In this document: positions 32,702-42,526 of the stretch, in pieces | Layout of the letters: every line of letters begins with the position of its first letter | Position numbering within the stretch: position 1 is the stretch's first letter | Assembly (NCBI RefSeq): GCF_900142365.1 | Contig: NZ_FRAP01000001.1 | Location: 310,001 to 374,000, forward strand | Length of the DNA stretch: 64,000 nt | Origin: Pseudonocardia thermophila | GTDB lineage: Bacteria; Actinomycetota; Actinomycetes; Mycobacteriales; Pseudonocardiaceae | Direction of reading: 5' to 3' | Notes under the pieces: model-generated | What the model was told of the DNA's origin: nothing | What the model saw: the letters and a program-made list of their open reading frames with translations, nothing else | Databases searched by the model: none | Program-made: the position numbers and the translations under genes

Positions 32702-35059
32702 TCAGCTGCCGGGGTGCCGCGCCCGCGGAGCACGGCCGTACGGCTGCTCCACCGGCTCCACCGGCTCCACCGGCGGGATCGGCATCGACACCGGCTCGTC
32801 CGCCAGCGCCACCGGCTCACCGTGGTGCATCAGGCGCATCGGCGGGCCGTCGACCAGCCGGTACTCGGCCTCCTCCGCGGTGAGCGTCACCCGCAGCTTG
32901 CGGCCGTGCCAGCACAGGCCGAACGAGATGCGGGTCAGCGCGGGCGGCAGCCGCGGCGCGAACGAGATGCCGGTCTCGTCGCAGCGCATGCCGCCGAAGC
33001 CGGTGACGATCGCGGTCCACGTGCCCGCCATCGACGCGATGTGCACGCCGTGGTCGGAGTTGCCGGCCAGGTCGTGCAGGTCGATCAGGGCCGACTCGGC
33101 GAGGTAGTCGTAGGCCAGGTCGAGGTGCCCGGTCCACGCCGCGATCACCGCTTGCGTGCACGCCGACAGCGACGAGTCCCGCACCGTGATCGCTTCGTAG
33201 TAGGCGAAGTTGCGGCGCATCTGCTCGAGGCTGAACACGTCCGGCCGCAGCTGCATCGCCAGCACGAGGTCGGCCTGCTTGACGACCTGCTTGCGGTACA
33301 GGTCGAAGTACGGGTAGTGCAGCAGCAGCGGGTACTTGTCCGGCGGGGTGTTCTCGAAGTCCCACACCTCGTGGTGGGTGAAGCCCTCCGACTGCGGGTG
33401 CACCCCCAGCGCCTCGTCGTACGGGATGCGCATCGCCTTCGCCGCGTCCCGCCAGCTCGCCATCTCCTCGGCGTTGACGCCCAGCCTGTGCGCCTCCCGC
33501 GAGTGGCGGGCCGCCACATCGGCGGCGACCAGCAGGTTCAGCTGCGCCATGAGGTTGGTGTAGACGTTGTTGTCGACGATCGCGGTGTACTCGTCCGGGC
33601 CGGTCACCCCGTCGATGCGGAACTCGCCCGAGGCGTCGTGGTGGCCCAGCGACCGCCAGAACCGGGCGGTCTCGACGAGGAGCTCCAGCCCCACCTCGCG
33701 CTCGAAGTCGACGTCCCCGGTGGCCGCGACGTGCCGACGCACCGCGTCGGCGATGTCGGCGTTGATGTGGAACGCCGCGGTGCCCGCCGGCCAGTAGCCG
33801 GAGCACTCGTGCCCGCGGATCGTGCGCCACGGGAACGCCGCCCCGAGCAGACCCAGCTGCGCGGCCCGCTCCTTCGCCAGCGGCAGGATCGACTGCCGCC
33901 AGCGCAGCGCGTCCGCCGCCGCGTCCGGCAGCAGGAACGACATCATCGGCAGGCTGAACGTCTCGGTGTCCCAGAACGTGTGCCCGTCGTAGCCCTCGCC
34001 GGTGAGCCCCTTCGCACCGATCGCGCGCCGCTCCGCGCGGGCCATCGCCTGCAGCACGTGGAAGATCGCCAGCCGCACGGCCTGCTGCAGCTCGGCGTCG
34101 CCGTCCAGCTCGATGTCGGCGACGCTCCAGAACTCGTCGAGGTACTCCCGCTGCTCGGCGAGCAGGCCCTCCCAGCCGGTGTAGCGGGCGGCCGCCAGCG
34201 CGGCCCGCACCTGGTCGTACAGGGCGGGCTGGGACCGGCGCGACGACCAGCCGTACCCGAGGTACTTCACGATCGACAACGTCTGGCCCGGCTCCAGCCG
34301 CGTGATGACGGTGGTGCGCGCGATGTCCTCGAACGCCTCCGTCGAGATCGACGTGCCCTCGGGTCCGTACACCTCGTGGTCCATCGCGGCGGCCATCCGC
34401 AGCCCGGACTGGCGGGTGCTGTGGATCAGCGTCGCGCTCGTCTCACCGGCCCGGAAGAACTCCGACACCAGCGGATCGGTCAGCGCCGCCTCCACCCGCG
34501 GGTCACCGCCCGACCGGGCCGGCATCGCCTCGTTGGCGACCAGCTCGCTCTGCACCACCAGCAGCGCGGGCGCGTCGAGCACCTCGACCTCGTAGCGGAT
34601 CGCCGCGATCGCCCGCTGGGTCAGCGACACCATGCGCACGCTGCGCACCTTCACCGTGCGCCCGGCGGGCGAGACCCACTCCACGTCGCGGGTCAGCGTG
34701 CCCGCGCGCATGTCCAGCACCCGCTCGTGGTGGTGCAGCTCGCCGTAGCGCAGGTCGAACGGCTCGTCCTCCACCAGCAGCCGGATCAGCTTGCCGTTGG
34801 TGACGTTGATGATCGTCTGGCCGGACTCCGGGTAGCCGTAGCCGCCCTCCGCGTACGGCAGCGGCCGCTTCTCGTAGAAGGAGTTCAGGTACGTCCCGGG
34901 CGTGGCGTGCGGCTCCCCCTCGTCGAGGTTCCCGCGCAGCCCGATGTGCCCGTTCGACAGGGCGAACACCGACTCGGTCTGCCCCATCGCCGCCAGGTCC
35001 AACTTCGGCTCGCGGACCTGCCAGGGCTCGACGAGGAACGGGTGGACGTCCGGGCTCAT
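32702..35059 (-). CDS. GH65 disaccharide phosphorylase
   Basis: Glycoside hydrolase family 65 protein, 785 residues, of the inverting maltose/trehalose/kojibiose phosphorylase group. It splits an alpha-glucoside with phosphate to give beta-glucose 1-phosphate and a sugar. Family blocks are [38 protein letters not shown], the catalytic acid in [40 protein letters not shown], and [11 protein letters not shown] for the phosphate site. The C-terminal tail has [11 protein letters not shown], a small repeat. The ATG overlaps the stop of the beta-phosphoglucomutase gene by 4 bp, and that enzyme uses the released sugar phosphate. Which disaccharide is cleaved cannot be told from sequence. Confidence 0.94.
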   Translation of the reverse strand: MSPDVHPFLVEPWQVREPKLDLAAMGQTESVFALSNGHIGLRGNLDEGEPHATPGTYLNSFYEKRPLPYAEGGYGYPESGQTIINVTNGKLIRLLVEDEPFDLRYGELHHHERVLDMRAGTLTRDVEWVSPAGRTVKVRSVRMVSLTQRAIAAIRYEVEVLDAPALLVVQSELVANEAMPARSGGDPRVEAALTDPLVSEFFRAGETSATLIHSTRQSGLRMAAAMDHEVYGPEGTSISTEAFEDIARTTVITRLEPGQTLSIVKYLGYGWSSRRSQPALYDQVRAALAAARYTGWEGLLAEQREYLDEFWSVADIELDGDAELQQAVRLAIFHVLQAMARAERRAIGAKGLTGEGYDGHTFWDTETFSLPMMSFLLPDAAADALRWRQSILPLAKERAAQLGLLGAAFPWRTIRGHECSGYWPAGTAAFHINADIADAVRRHVAATGDVDFEREVGLELLVETARFWRSLGHHDASGEFRIDGVTGPDEYTAIVDNNVYTNLMAQLNLLVAADVAARHSREAHRLGVNAEEMASWRDAAKAMRIPYDEALGVHPQSEGFTHHEVWDFENTPPDKYPLLLHYPYFDLYRKQVVKQADLVLAMQLRPDVFSLEQMRRNFAYYEAITVRDSSLSACTQAVIAAWTGHLDLAYDYLAESALIDLHDLAGNSDHGVHIASMAGTWTAIVTGFGGMRCDETGISFAPRLPPALTRISFGLCWHGRKLRVTLTAEEAEYRLVDGPPMRLMHHGEPVALADEPVSMPIPPVEPVEPVEQPYGRAPRARHPGS

Positions 35060-35799
35060 CTCTCCTCCAGCAGCTCAGCGAGATCCTGCACGACCACCGT
35101 GGCCCCGTGCGCACGCAGGGCGTCGGCCTGCCCCAGCCGGTCGACCCCGACGACGAAGCCGAACTCGCCCGCCCGGCCCGCCTCGACGCCGGCCAGCGCA
35201 TCCTCGAACACGACCGCCGCCGCCGGCTCGACCCCCAGGTCGGCCGCCGCGGCGAGGAACGTGTCCGGCGCCGGCTTGCCCTTCAAGCCGCGCTGCTTCG
35301 CGGTCACCCCGTCCACGCGGTGATCGATGTACTCGGTGAGGCCGGCGACCTCCAGCACCTGCGCGGCGTTCGCCGACGACGACACGACCGCCGTGGCCAG
35401 ACCTGCTTCCTTCACCGCCTGCAGATAACGCACCGAGCCCGGGTAGACGTCCACCCCGAGCGTCCTGATCTTCTCCTGGACCAGGTCGTTCTTCTTCGTC
35501 GACAGCGCGGTGAGCGTCTCCGCGTCGGGCGGGTCGTCCGGCCCGCCCACAGGAAGCTCGATCCCGCGCGAACGCAGGAACGAGTCGGTGCCCTCGATCC
35601 GCGGCTTCCCGTCGACGTAGCGGCCGTAGTCCACCTTCACGTCGAAGGGGCGGAACTCGGTGCCCTCGCGCTCCGCACGGGCCCGCAGGTAGTCATCGAA
35701 CATCTGTTTCCACGCCGCTGCGTGGACGCTGGCGGTGTCGGTCAGCACACCGTCGAGGTCGAAGAGACACGCACGCGTGTCGTCGGGCAGCCCGAGCAT
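35056..35799 (-). CDS. pgmB: Beta-phosphoglucomutase family HAD phosphatase
   Basis: HAD-superfamily mutase that converts beta-glucose 1-phosphate to glucose 6-phosphate, feeding glycolysis from the GH65 reaction. The 247 residues contain motif [21 protein letters not shown] with the two aspartates, motif [18 protein letters not shown], motif [16 protein letters not shown], and motif [22 protein letters not shown]. The cap domain is present between them. The ATG at 35799 was used; a longer upstream frame is not needed. It is the first gene of the pair with the GH65 enzyme, the same pairing as Rv3400-Rv3401 in mycobacteria. Confidence 0.93.
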   Translation of the reverse strand: MLGLPDDTRACLFDLDGVLTDTASVHAAAWKQMFDDYLRARAEREGTEFRPFDVKVDYGRYVDGKPRIEGTDSFLRSRGIELPVGGPDDPPDAETLTALSTKKNDLVQEKIRTLGVDVYPGSVRYLQAVKEAGLATAVVSSSANAAQVLEVAGLTEYIDHRVDGVTAKQRGLKGKPAPDTFLAAAADLGVEPAAAVVFEDALAGVEAGRAGEFGFVVGVDRLGQADALRAHGATVVVQDLAELLEER

Positions 35800-35863
35800 G
35801 CGCGAACGGTACCGATCAAGCCCGGGCGAACACACCGAGGGCCACACCGATGGCGGTGTGAGG

Positions 35864-37465
35864 TCACACGGTTGCCCCCAGCGGAACCGCGGTCACCACG
35901 ACCGGATCGCGATCACCTGCGCGGACGTGCAGCTCAGCGCCGGCGCCGACGCGGACCGCGGTCACCTTCAGCAGCCCGCCCTCCGGCAGCGGCTCGATGT
36001 CGCGCTGCACCGCCGCGCGCACCGCGTCGATGAGCGCCATCGGGCTCACCGACAGCCCGTGCAGCTCCTGCGGCACATCGATCTCCACCTGCAGGCGCGC
36101 GCCGAAGCGCGCCTGCTCCAAGGCGAGGTAGCCGCGGACGGCGTCGAGCTCGGTGCTCAGGCGGGTCCGGGAGTCACCGGGCTGGTCGGCGGCGCGGGAG
36201 AGATCAGCGAAGCCGAACAGCAGCTCGCGGGCCCGCATGGGATCGGTGCGGATGAGCGCCGCGATCGTGTTCAGCGCGTTGTAGACGAAGTGCTGCTCGA
36301 GCCGGCGCGGCGACTCCGCCTTCCGGGGCGGGGGCGGCGCGGCCTCCGGTTCCGGTTCCGGCTCCGGTTCGCCCCGAGCGTCGGGTTCGGGCTGGGGCTC
36401 CGCCGGTGGGGTCAGGTCCGTGCTCGGCGGCTCCGGCCGGGCCCACCGCGCGGACGCGGCGGCCGGACCGTGCAGGTCGGCGGGATCGAGCCGCTCGGCC
36501 CGGTCCACCAGACCCAGCCAGCGCGGCAGGCGCAATCGGCCGTTGGCGGCGAACCCGGTGAACTCCACCTCGCCGACCAGCTCCGGCGCCACCCAGACGG
36601 CGTGCCGGGCCACGTCGTCCGGCACCGTCCCGGAGAACGGCGAGAGCGGGCGGCGCCGGCGCACCAGCACGGAGAGGCGGCGCCGCTCCTCCCCGGTCAC
36701 GCCCACGCGACCGACGTAGCGCAACCCGCCCGCGCCGTCCGGGATGCCGAGCAGCAGGCTCGCGATCGTGTCCGGGCGGCGCACATCGGTCGGGGTCCAG
36801 CCGCCCACCACGACCTGCCGCACCCGCGGCACCGGCACCTTGACCCACAGCGGCGAGCGTCCGCCCGGCCGGTAGCGGGCGCCGAGGTGGCGGGCGTGCA
36901 GCGCGTCGACGCCCTTGGCCTCGGCGATGCGCAGCATGGTGTCCAGCTCCGACAGCGGCAGCGGCGAAGTGCTCCAGACGGGGGCGGTGTCGAACCCGAG
37001 CCCGTCGAGCAGGGCGCGGCGATCGCGGTAGGGCAGGTCGAGGGTGCTGTGCCCGTCGAGCCACAGCAAGTCGCACACCTGGTAGTCGACGGGGACGCTG
37101 CGGATGTGCGCCTCGCTCGGCCGGTGCAGGCCGCTGCGCTTGGCCAGGCGGCGGGCGCGCGGGGCGTGCTCCTCGCCGCGGGCGACCACGGTGCCGTCGA
37201 GCACCATGCCGCGCGGCGGGCTGTGCCGCTCCAGCGGCTCCGCCAGCTCCGGGTAGGTGGCCGTCATCGACACGGCGTTCGCGGACAGCAGCCGCACCCG
37301 CTTCCCGGGCTCGCGGGTGGGGTCGACGTAGGCGATGCAGCGGTGCCCCGTCCAGGCGAGCTCCACCACCCAGTCGGGGCCGGCCGGGGGCTGGCCGGAG
37401 CCCGCGGACACGTGCATGGGCGCCACCAGGTCTGGCACCCCCTCCGGCGCCGTACGGCCCGCCAC
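35864..37465 (-). CDS. Inactive ATP-DNA-ligase-like domain fused to degenerate LytS-type kinase
   Basis: A 533-residue fusion. Residues about 30-330 align with the nucleotidyltransferase and OB folds of ATP-dependent DNA ligases ([52 protein letters not shown]). The catalytic motifs are altered, however. Motif I KxDG reads AWTG, with Ala37 in place of the AMP-accepting lysine. DGE reads DGT, and the EG of motif IV reads KG. A Pro-Glu linker ([15 protein letters not shown]) leads to a His_kinase domain with [20 protein letters not shown] (His near 392) and [20 protein letters not shown]. The final ATPase part is short, with LIDAVRAAV where the N-box asparagine should be and no G box. Neither enzyme activity is expected; a nucleic-acid- or nucleotide-sensing scaffold is an inference. 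The GTG start is uncertain; ATG 37417 is an alternative. Confidence 0.8.
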   Translation of the reverse strand: MAGRTAPEGVPDLVAPMHVSAGSGQPPAGPDWVVELAWTGHRCIAYVDPTREPGKRVRLLSANAVSMTATYPELAEPLERHSPPRGMVLDGTVVARGEEHAPRARRLAKRSGLHRPSEAHIRSVPVDYQVCDLLWLDGHSTLDLPYRDRRALLDGLGFDTAPVWSTSPLPLSELDTMLRIAEAKGVDALHARHLGARYRPGGRSPLWVKVPVPRVRQVVVGGWTPTDVRRPDTIASLLLGIPDGAGGLRYVGRVGVTGEERRRLSVLVRRRRPLSPFSGTVPDDVARHAVWVAPELVGEVEFTGFAANGRLRLPRWLGLVDRAERLDPADLHGPAAASARWARPEPPSTDLTPPAEPQPEPDARGEPEPEPEPEAAPPPPRKAESPRRLEQHFVYNALNTIAALIRTDPMRARELLFGFADLSRAADQPGDSRTRLSTELDAVRGYLALEQARFGARLQVEIDVPQELHGLSVSPMALIDAVRAAVQRDIEPLPEGGLLKVTAVRVGAGAELHVRAGDRDPVVVTAVPLGATV

Positions 37466-37503
37466 GCGCCCAGGGTAAGGCGTGCCCTGGACCACTCCCG
37501 CGG

Positions 37504-37710
37504 TCAGGAGGCCCGCGGAGCGGCCCCAGGGTCCGCGGCGTCCGCGCCGGTCACCGGCCGGCCGGTCACCGACTCCGCCATCTCGACGACCCGCTGCAAC
37601 CATCGCTTACCCCGGATGACCTGCGCGACGTCGGCCGCAGCCAGCCGGGACACCGGTTCGTCCGCGGGGGCGCCTCCGGGAGCGCCGTGCGGATCCTGCG
37701 CGCCTGACAT
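37504..37710 (-). CDS. Small hypothetical protein
   Basis: A 68-residue frame ending 38 bp upstream of the ligase-like gene on the same strand. It starts MSGAQDPHGAPGGAPADEPV, low in complexity, and continues SRLAAADVAQVIRGKRWLQR, which looks like an amphipathic helix. No known domain was recognised. There is no strong ribosome site, and another ATG lies at 37743. It may be a real short gene or an accidental frame in GC-rich DNA. Confidence 0.35.
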   Translation of the reverse strand: MSGAQDPHGAPGGAPADEPVSRLAAADVAQVIRGKRWLQRVVEMAESVTGRPVTGADAADPGAAPRAS

Positions 37711-37824
37711 GGCCCCGGAGTACCCCGTGGAGCCGATCGTCATGCACCCGGCCGGATGACGATCCCCGCTCCTCGCGGCCGGTACCGTCGCCCACGGCAG
37801 CAGCTCCGGCGACGGGAGCCCGCC

Positions 37825-39916
37825 GTGCACGACGACCGCACCCTCGTCGAGGCCCGCATCGACCGGATCCTGCGCGAGCGCGTCCGGCCAGCCGTCCACG
37901 GGGCGACGGCCCCGCCGCAGACCGAGGTCTGGCACGTCCCGGCAGAGCCGGTGCCGACAGCGGCGGGCATCGCCGCGCCCTACCGCCCGCTCGTCGACGC
38001 CGAGGCGTGGGGCCGGCCGTGGGGCACGAGCTGGTTCCACGTCACCGGCGCGGCCGCCGCGGCGCGGGCCGTGCTCGCCCCGGTGCTCGCCAGCCCGGCC
38101 GTGCCCAGCGCCCACCGGGTCAGCGCCGTCGGGCACGCCCACATCGACTCGGCGCGGCTGTGGCCGCTGCGCGAGACCGTCCGGAAGGTCGCGCGCACCG
38201 TCGCGAGCGTGACCGCGCTGATGGACACCATCCCGGGCTGGTGTTCACGATGTCCTCGGCGCAGCACGGGGGGTGGATGCGCGACCGGCGGCCCGACCTG
38301 TGGCGGCGCATGACGGCAGCCGTCGCGGCGGGGCGGCTCGTGCCCGTCGGCGGGATGCGGGTGGAGGCCGACACGACGATGAGCGGCGGGGAGGCGCTGG
38401 TCCGCCAGCTCGTGCACGGCGAGCGGTTCTTCCTCGACGAGCTCGGCGTGGAGACCGAGGAGGTGTGGCTGCCCGACTCGTTCGGCTACAGCGCCGCCCT
38501 CCCCCAGCTGGTGACCCTGTCGCGCTCGCGATGGTTGCTCACCCAGGAGATCAGCTGGAGCCAGTTCAACCGGTTCCCGCACCACACGTTCTGGTGGGAG
38601 GGCCTGGACGGCTCCCGCGTGTTCACGCACTTCCCTCCGGTCGACACCTACAACACGGAGCTGTCCGGCCACGAGATGGGCCACCTCGTGCGCAGCTTCG
38701 CGGAGAAGGGCCGCGCGCACCGCTCTCTGGTGCCGTTCGGCTGGGGCGACGGCGGCGGTGGCCCGACCCGGGAGATGCTCGGCCGCGCCGCCCCGGGAGG
38801 CGGAGCTGTGGTCGGCCACCGCGGCGGTGCGCACCGGGCACCCGTACCCGTGCGACGCGCTCGACCGGATCTGGAGGAGGGTGCTGCTGCACCAGTTCCA
38901 CGACATCCTGCCCGGCAGCTCCATCGCCTGGGTGCACCGCGAGAGCCGGGCGACCTACCGGCGCGCGCTCGCCGAGCTGGAGGAGATCGTCGCCGCAGCC
39001 CAGCAGGCGCTGGCGGGCAGCGGCGAGGACGAGCTCGTCTTCAACGCCGCCCCGCACGCGCGTGGCGGGGTCCCGGTGGGCGGCGCGGGCCCGCGGAGCC
39101 CGCCGAGCCGGTGGCGGTCACCGTCGACGGCGCCGGGTACGTGCTCGACAACGCGCTGGTGCGCGCCCAGGTGGACGGGCGGGGCCTGCTGGTGTCGGTC
39201 GTCGACGCGGTGACCGGGCGGGAGGCGATCGCGGCGGGCCCGCGGGCAACCTCCTGCAGATCCACCCCGACCTGCCGGGCAGCTGGGACGCCGGGACGTC
39301 GACCACACCCACCGGCGCACCGTCACCGATCTCGACGACGTCGAGGAGCTGGAGACCGTGCAGGAGAACGGCACGGCCGGCGCGCGCGTGCGGCGCGCGT
39401 TCGGCACCTCGACGGCGGTGCAGACGATCACGCTCGCCCCCGGCTCACCCCGGGTGGACTGCACCGCGGAGATCGACCGGCACGAGTCGGAGACGTTCCT
39501 GAAGGCGGCGTTCCCGCTGGACGTACGGGCGGATCACGCGGCGGCGGTGACGCAGTTCGGCCACGTCGGCATCGGCGGTGCGGTCCGCGAGGGCCACCGG
39601 ATCAACCTGCCCGAGCGGCGGGTCCGCGGCTCCGGGCGAGTCGCGCCCCCTCGCCGCGACCGAGCACGACGGGCTGGTCGTCTCGGCGGTGAAGCTCGCC
39701 GACGACGGATCCGGGGACGTCGTGGTCCGCCTCTACGAGGCGCTCGGCGCCCGCGCGGCGGGACGGCTCACGCTCGGCTTCGCCGCGGCGCCGGTGGTGG
39801 TGACGGACCTGCTGGAGCGGCCTTTCGACACCCCGCCGCCCGGACTCACCGACGGCGTGGTCGCGCTGGTCCTGCGCCCGTTCCGGATCCTGACCCTGCG
39901 CTTGCGGCGGTCCTGA
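37825..39916 (+). pseudogene. Decayed GH38 alpha-mannosidase
   Basis: Fragments of a family 38 alpha-mannosidase follow each other in changing frames. Recognisable pieces are VSAVGHAHIDSARLWPLRET, VEADTTMSGGEALVRQLVHG, EEVWLPDSFGYSAALPQLV, FPHHTFWWEGLDGSRVFTHF, RVLLHQFHDILPGSSIAWVH and FLKAAFPLDVRADHAAAV. The frame changes near 38240, 38800, 39100, 39240, 39290 and 39640. Two blocks are also missing: much of the N-terminal beta domain after about 38040, and some 60 residues after GGPTREML near 38790. The remnant is 2.1 kb, against about 3 kb for intact bacterial genes. With six frame changes and two deletions, sequencing error is a poor explanation. The enzyme should be non-functional. Confidence 0.9.
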
Positions 39917-39956
39917 CGGCAGGCGGGAGCCGCGGGATCGCATTACCGTGCTCGGC

Positions 39957-40343
39957 ATGAGCGACGGTGATCATCCGACGATGTCCGTGGCGGTGCGGCA
40001 GGAGAACGAGACCACGACGGTCGTCACCGTGCAGGGTGAGGTCGACCTGCTCACCGCCCGTCAGCTGATGGACGCCCTGGAGCAGGTGTGGCTGGAGCGG
40101 CCGCAGGTGACGTGCGTGGTGATCGACCTGTCCGGCGTCACCTTCCTCGGCTCGTCGGGCCTGGGCGTCCTGGCGGACCTCGCCGGCCGCACCACGTCGC
40201 ACACCCCGGGCGGGATCGGCCCGGCGGTGCGGCTCGTCGCCCCGAAGGACAACGACGCGGTGATCCGCCCCTGGACGACGATGAACCTGCAGCAGATCCT
40301 GCCGCTGCACGAGGACGTGGAGTCGGCGCTGGCCGCCTCGTAG
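39957..40343 (+). CDS. STAS-domain anti-sigma factor antagonist
   Basis: A 128-residue single-domain protein of the SpoIIAA/RsbV group that releases a sigma factor by binding its anti-sigma kinase. The STAS signature is VTVQGEVDLLTARQLMDALE and VTCVVIDLSGVTFLGSSGLG, where the Ser pair marks the phosphorylation site. LVAPKDNDAVIRPWTTMNLQ and ILPLHEDVESAL end the fold. The ATG at 39957 was chosen; GTG at 39948 and ATG at 39981 are alternatives. No cognate kinase lies beside it. The MEDS-HATPase protein 22 kb away is one possible partner, without direct evidence. Confidence 0.9.
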   Translation: MSDGDHPTMSVAVRQENETTTVVTVQGEVDLLTARQLMDALEQVWLERPQVTCVVIDLSGVTFLGSSGLGVLADLAGRTTSHTPGGIGPAVRLVAPKDNDAVIRPWTTMNLQQILPLHEDVESALAAS

Positions 40344-40466
40344 ATCCGGCGCCGCGATCCGGCGCTGCAACGGTGCGGCAACCCTTCCCAAGCGGGCGCG
40401 CATGGGGTTGGTTGCGGAGGTGACGCCGCAACGCGGCGGCGTTCTCGCTGACCGGAGAGGCTCACC

Positions 40467-42302
40467 ATGACCCAGACCCTCGAACCGGCGCCCGGCACGC
40501 AGGTCGGGCCGTCCCCTGCCCGGCAGCGCGTCGAGAGGTGGCTGGCCGATCTCGAGTCCGCACTGACCTCGGGTGACGTCGAACGCGCAGCCGGCCTGTT
40601 CGCCCCGACCTGCTTCTGGCGCGACCTGGTCGCCTTCACCTGGAACATCAAGACGGTCGAGAACCGCGACGGGGTCACCGACCTGCTGCGGGAGACGGCG
40701 GCGCGCACCGGTGCGTCGTCGTTCCGGATCACCGAGGGCGAGGAGCCCGAGGAGGCCGACGGCGTCACCACGGCGTTCTTCACGTTCGAGACCGCGGTGG
40801 GGCGCGGCTCGGGCCTGCTGCGCCTGACTGACGAGGGCGCCTACACGTTCCTCACCACCCTGGACGAGCTGAAGGGCTACGAGGAGCGGCGCGGGCCCAC
40901 CCGCCCGAAGGGGGTGGAGCACGGGGCGTTCAAGAACCGGGTCACCTGGAAGGAGAAGCGCACCGCCGAGATCGAGGGGATCGGCCGCGACCGCCAGCCG
41001 TACGTGGTGGTGATCGGCGGCGGCCAGGGCGGCATCGCGCTCGGGGCACGGCTGCGTGCGCTCGACATCGACCACGTGGTGCTCGACAAGCACCCGCGGC
41101 CCGGCGACCAGTGGCGCAGCCGCTACAAGTCGCTGTGCCTGCACGACCCGGTCTGGTACGACCACCTGCCGTACCTGCCGTTCCCGCCGAACTGGCCGGT
41201 GTTCTCGCCGAAGGACAAGATCGGCGACTGGCTGGAGATGTACACGCGGGTGATGGAGATCAACTACTGGGGCTCCTCCCCCGCGAAGAAGGCCACTTGG
41301 GACGACGATGCCAAGGAGTGGAGCATCGTCGTCGACCGCAACGGCGAGGAGATCGTGCTGCGGCCCAAGCAGCTCGTGTTCGCCCTCGGCGTCTCCGGCA
41401 AGCCGAACATCCCCGAGCTGCCCGGCCAGGACATCTTCCGCGGCGAGCAGCACCACAGCAGCCAGCACCCCGGTCCCGATCCGTACAAGGACAAGCGGGT
41501 CGTCGTGATCGGATCGAACAACTCCGCGTTCGACATCTGCGGCGCGCTGTGGGAGGTCGGCGCGGACGTGACGATGGTGCAGCGCAGCTCCACGCACGTC
41601 GTGAAGTCCGACTCGCTGATGGAGCTGGGCCTCGGCGATCTGTACTCGGAGCGGGCCGTCGCCGCCGGCATCACCACGCACAAGGCCGACACGATCTTCG
41701 CGTCGCTGCCCTACCGGATCCTGGCCGACGTGCAGCGGCCGATCTACGAGGCGATCAAGGAGCGGGACAAGGAGTACTACGAGCGGCTGGAGAAGGCGGG
41801 CTTCTGGCTCGACTGGGGCGACGACGGCTCCGGCCTGTTCATGAAGTACCTGCGCCGCGGCTCCGGCTACTACATCGACGTCGGCGTCGGCGAGCTCGTC
41901 GCGAACGGCGAGATCCCGGTCAAGCACGGCCAGGTCGTGGCGCTCACCGAGGACGCGGTGCGCCTCGACACCGGCGAGGAGCTGCCCGCGGACGTCGTCG
42001 TCTACGCCACCGGGTACGGCTCCATGAACGCGCTGGCCGCCGACATCATCGGCAAGGAGATGGCCGAGAAGGTCGGCAAGGTGTGGGGCCTCGGCTCCGG
42101 CACCACCAAGGACCCCGGCCCGTGGGAGGGCGAGGAGCGCAACATGTGGAAGCCCACCCAGCAGGAAGGGCTGTGGTTCCACGGGGGCAACCTGCACCAG
42201 TCGCGCTACTACTCGCTCTACCTGGCGCTGCAGCTGAAGGCACGGCAGGTCGGGCTCGACACGCCGGTGTACGGGCTGCAGGAGAGCTACCACCCGTACT
42301 GA
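40467..42302 (+). CDS. FAD/NADPH-dependent monooxygenase with N-terminal NTF2-like domain
   Basis: A 611-residue flavoprotein. The first about 150 residues look like an NTF2/SnoaL-type domain (ARQRVERWLADLESALTSGD, FAPTCFWRDLVAFTWNIKTV, AFFTFETAVG). Then comes an FMO-like part with the FAD site VVVIGGGQGGIALGARLRAL (glycines near 184-189), the NADPH site VVVIGSNNSAFDICGALWEV near 349, and the C-terminal motif VVYATGYGSMNA. The domain order matches putative flavin monooxygenases known in actinobacteria and fungi. The substrate is not known. An ATG preceded by GGAGAGG with a 6-base spacer fixes the start. A perfect palindrome stands 30 bp after the stop and may end transcription. Confidence 0.88.
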   Translation: MTQTLEPAPGTQVGPSPARQRVERWLADLESALTSGDVERAAGLFAPTCFWRDLVAFTWNIKTVENRDGVTDLLRETAARTGASSFRITEGEEPEEADGVTTAFFTFETAVGRGSGLLRLTDEGAYTFLTTLDELKGYEERRGPTRPKGVEHGAFKNRVTWKEKRTAEIEGIGRDRQPYVVVIGGGQGGIALGARLRALDIDHVVLDKHPRPGDQWRSRYKSLCLHDPVWYDHLPYLPFPPNWPVFSPKDKIGDWLEMYTRVMEINYWGSSPAKKATWDDDAKEWSIVVDRNGEEIVLRPKQLVFALGVSGKPNIPELPGQDIFRGEQHHSSQHPGPDPYKDKRVVVIGSNNSAFDICGALWEVGADVTMVQRSSTHVVKSDSLMELGLGDLYSERAVAAGITTHKADTIFASLPYRILADVQRPIYEAIKERDKEYYERLEKAGFWLDWGDDGSGLFMKYLRRGSGYYIDVGVGELVANGEIPVKHGQVVALTEDAVRLDTGEELPADVVVYATGYGSMNALAADIIGKEMAEKVGKVWGLGSGTTKDPGPWEGEERNMWKPTQQEGLWFHGGNLHQSRYYSLYLALQLKARQVGLDTPVYGLQESYHPY

Positions 42303-42332
42303 TCGCGCTGCGGGCTGCCCGGCTGCATGCAC

Positions 42333-42381
42333 AACGAACGGCCCTTTCGTCCACTCTGAGTGGACGAAAGGGCCGTTCGTT
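42333..42381. repeat. Long palindrome, copy 2 (23-bp arms)
   Basis: Perfect inverted repeat: arms 42333-42355 and 42359-42381 with a 3-base loop. Twenty-two of the 23 arm bases equal those of the copy at 18369-18417; only the loop and its closing base pair differ. It follows the monooxygenase stop by 30 bp. Strong folding suggests transcription termination, and the recurrence suggests a dispersed element. Confidence 0.92.
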
Positions 42382-42526
42382 GCCGTCCCGACCACACCGC
42401 TGCCACCCGTTCGGAGTTGTCGACGCACTCCACACGCGCTCTTCGCCACGGAACGTGATCCGTTTCCTTCTGCTCCATCACTCGTTGGGTGGAGGGACGG
42501 CGACGGACGACGACGGGGGGGCTCCT

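Noticed and set aside
29171-35323. A plus-strand open frame of about 2050 codons across several genes
   Set aside because: It runs antisense to HelD, GH65 and pgmB and through the PLD gene in the wrong frame. Its translation is Arg/Gly/Val-rich without motifs, as expected for shadow frames in 72% GC DNA.
41111-42526. A 470-residue N-terminal extension of the LytTR response regulator
   Set aside because: It is out of frame inside the monooxygenase gene and passes through the palindrome. The receiver domain starts only after 42590.
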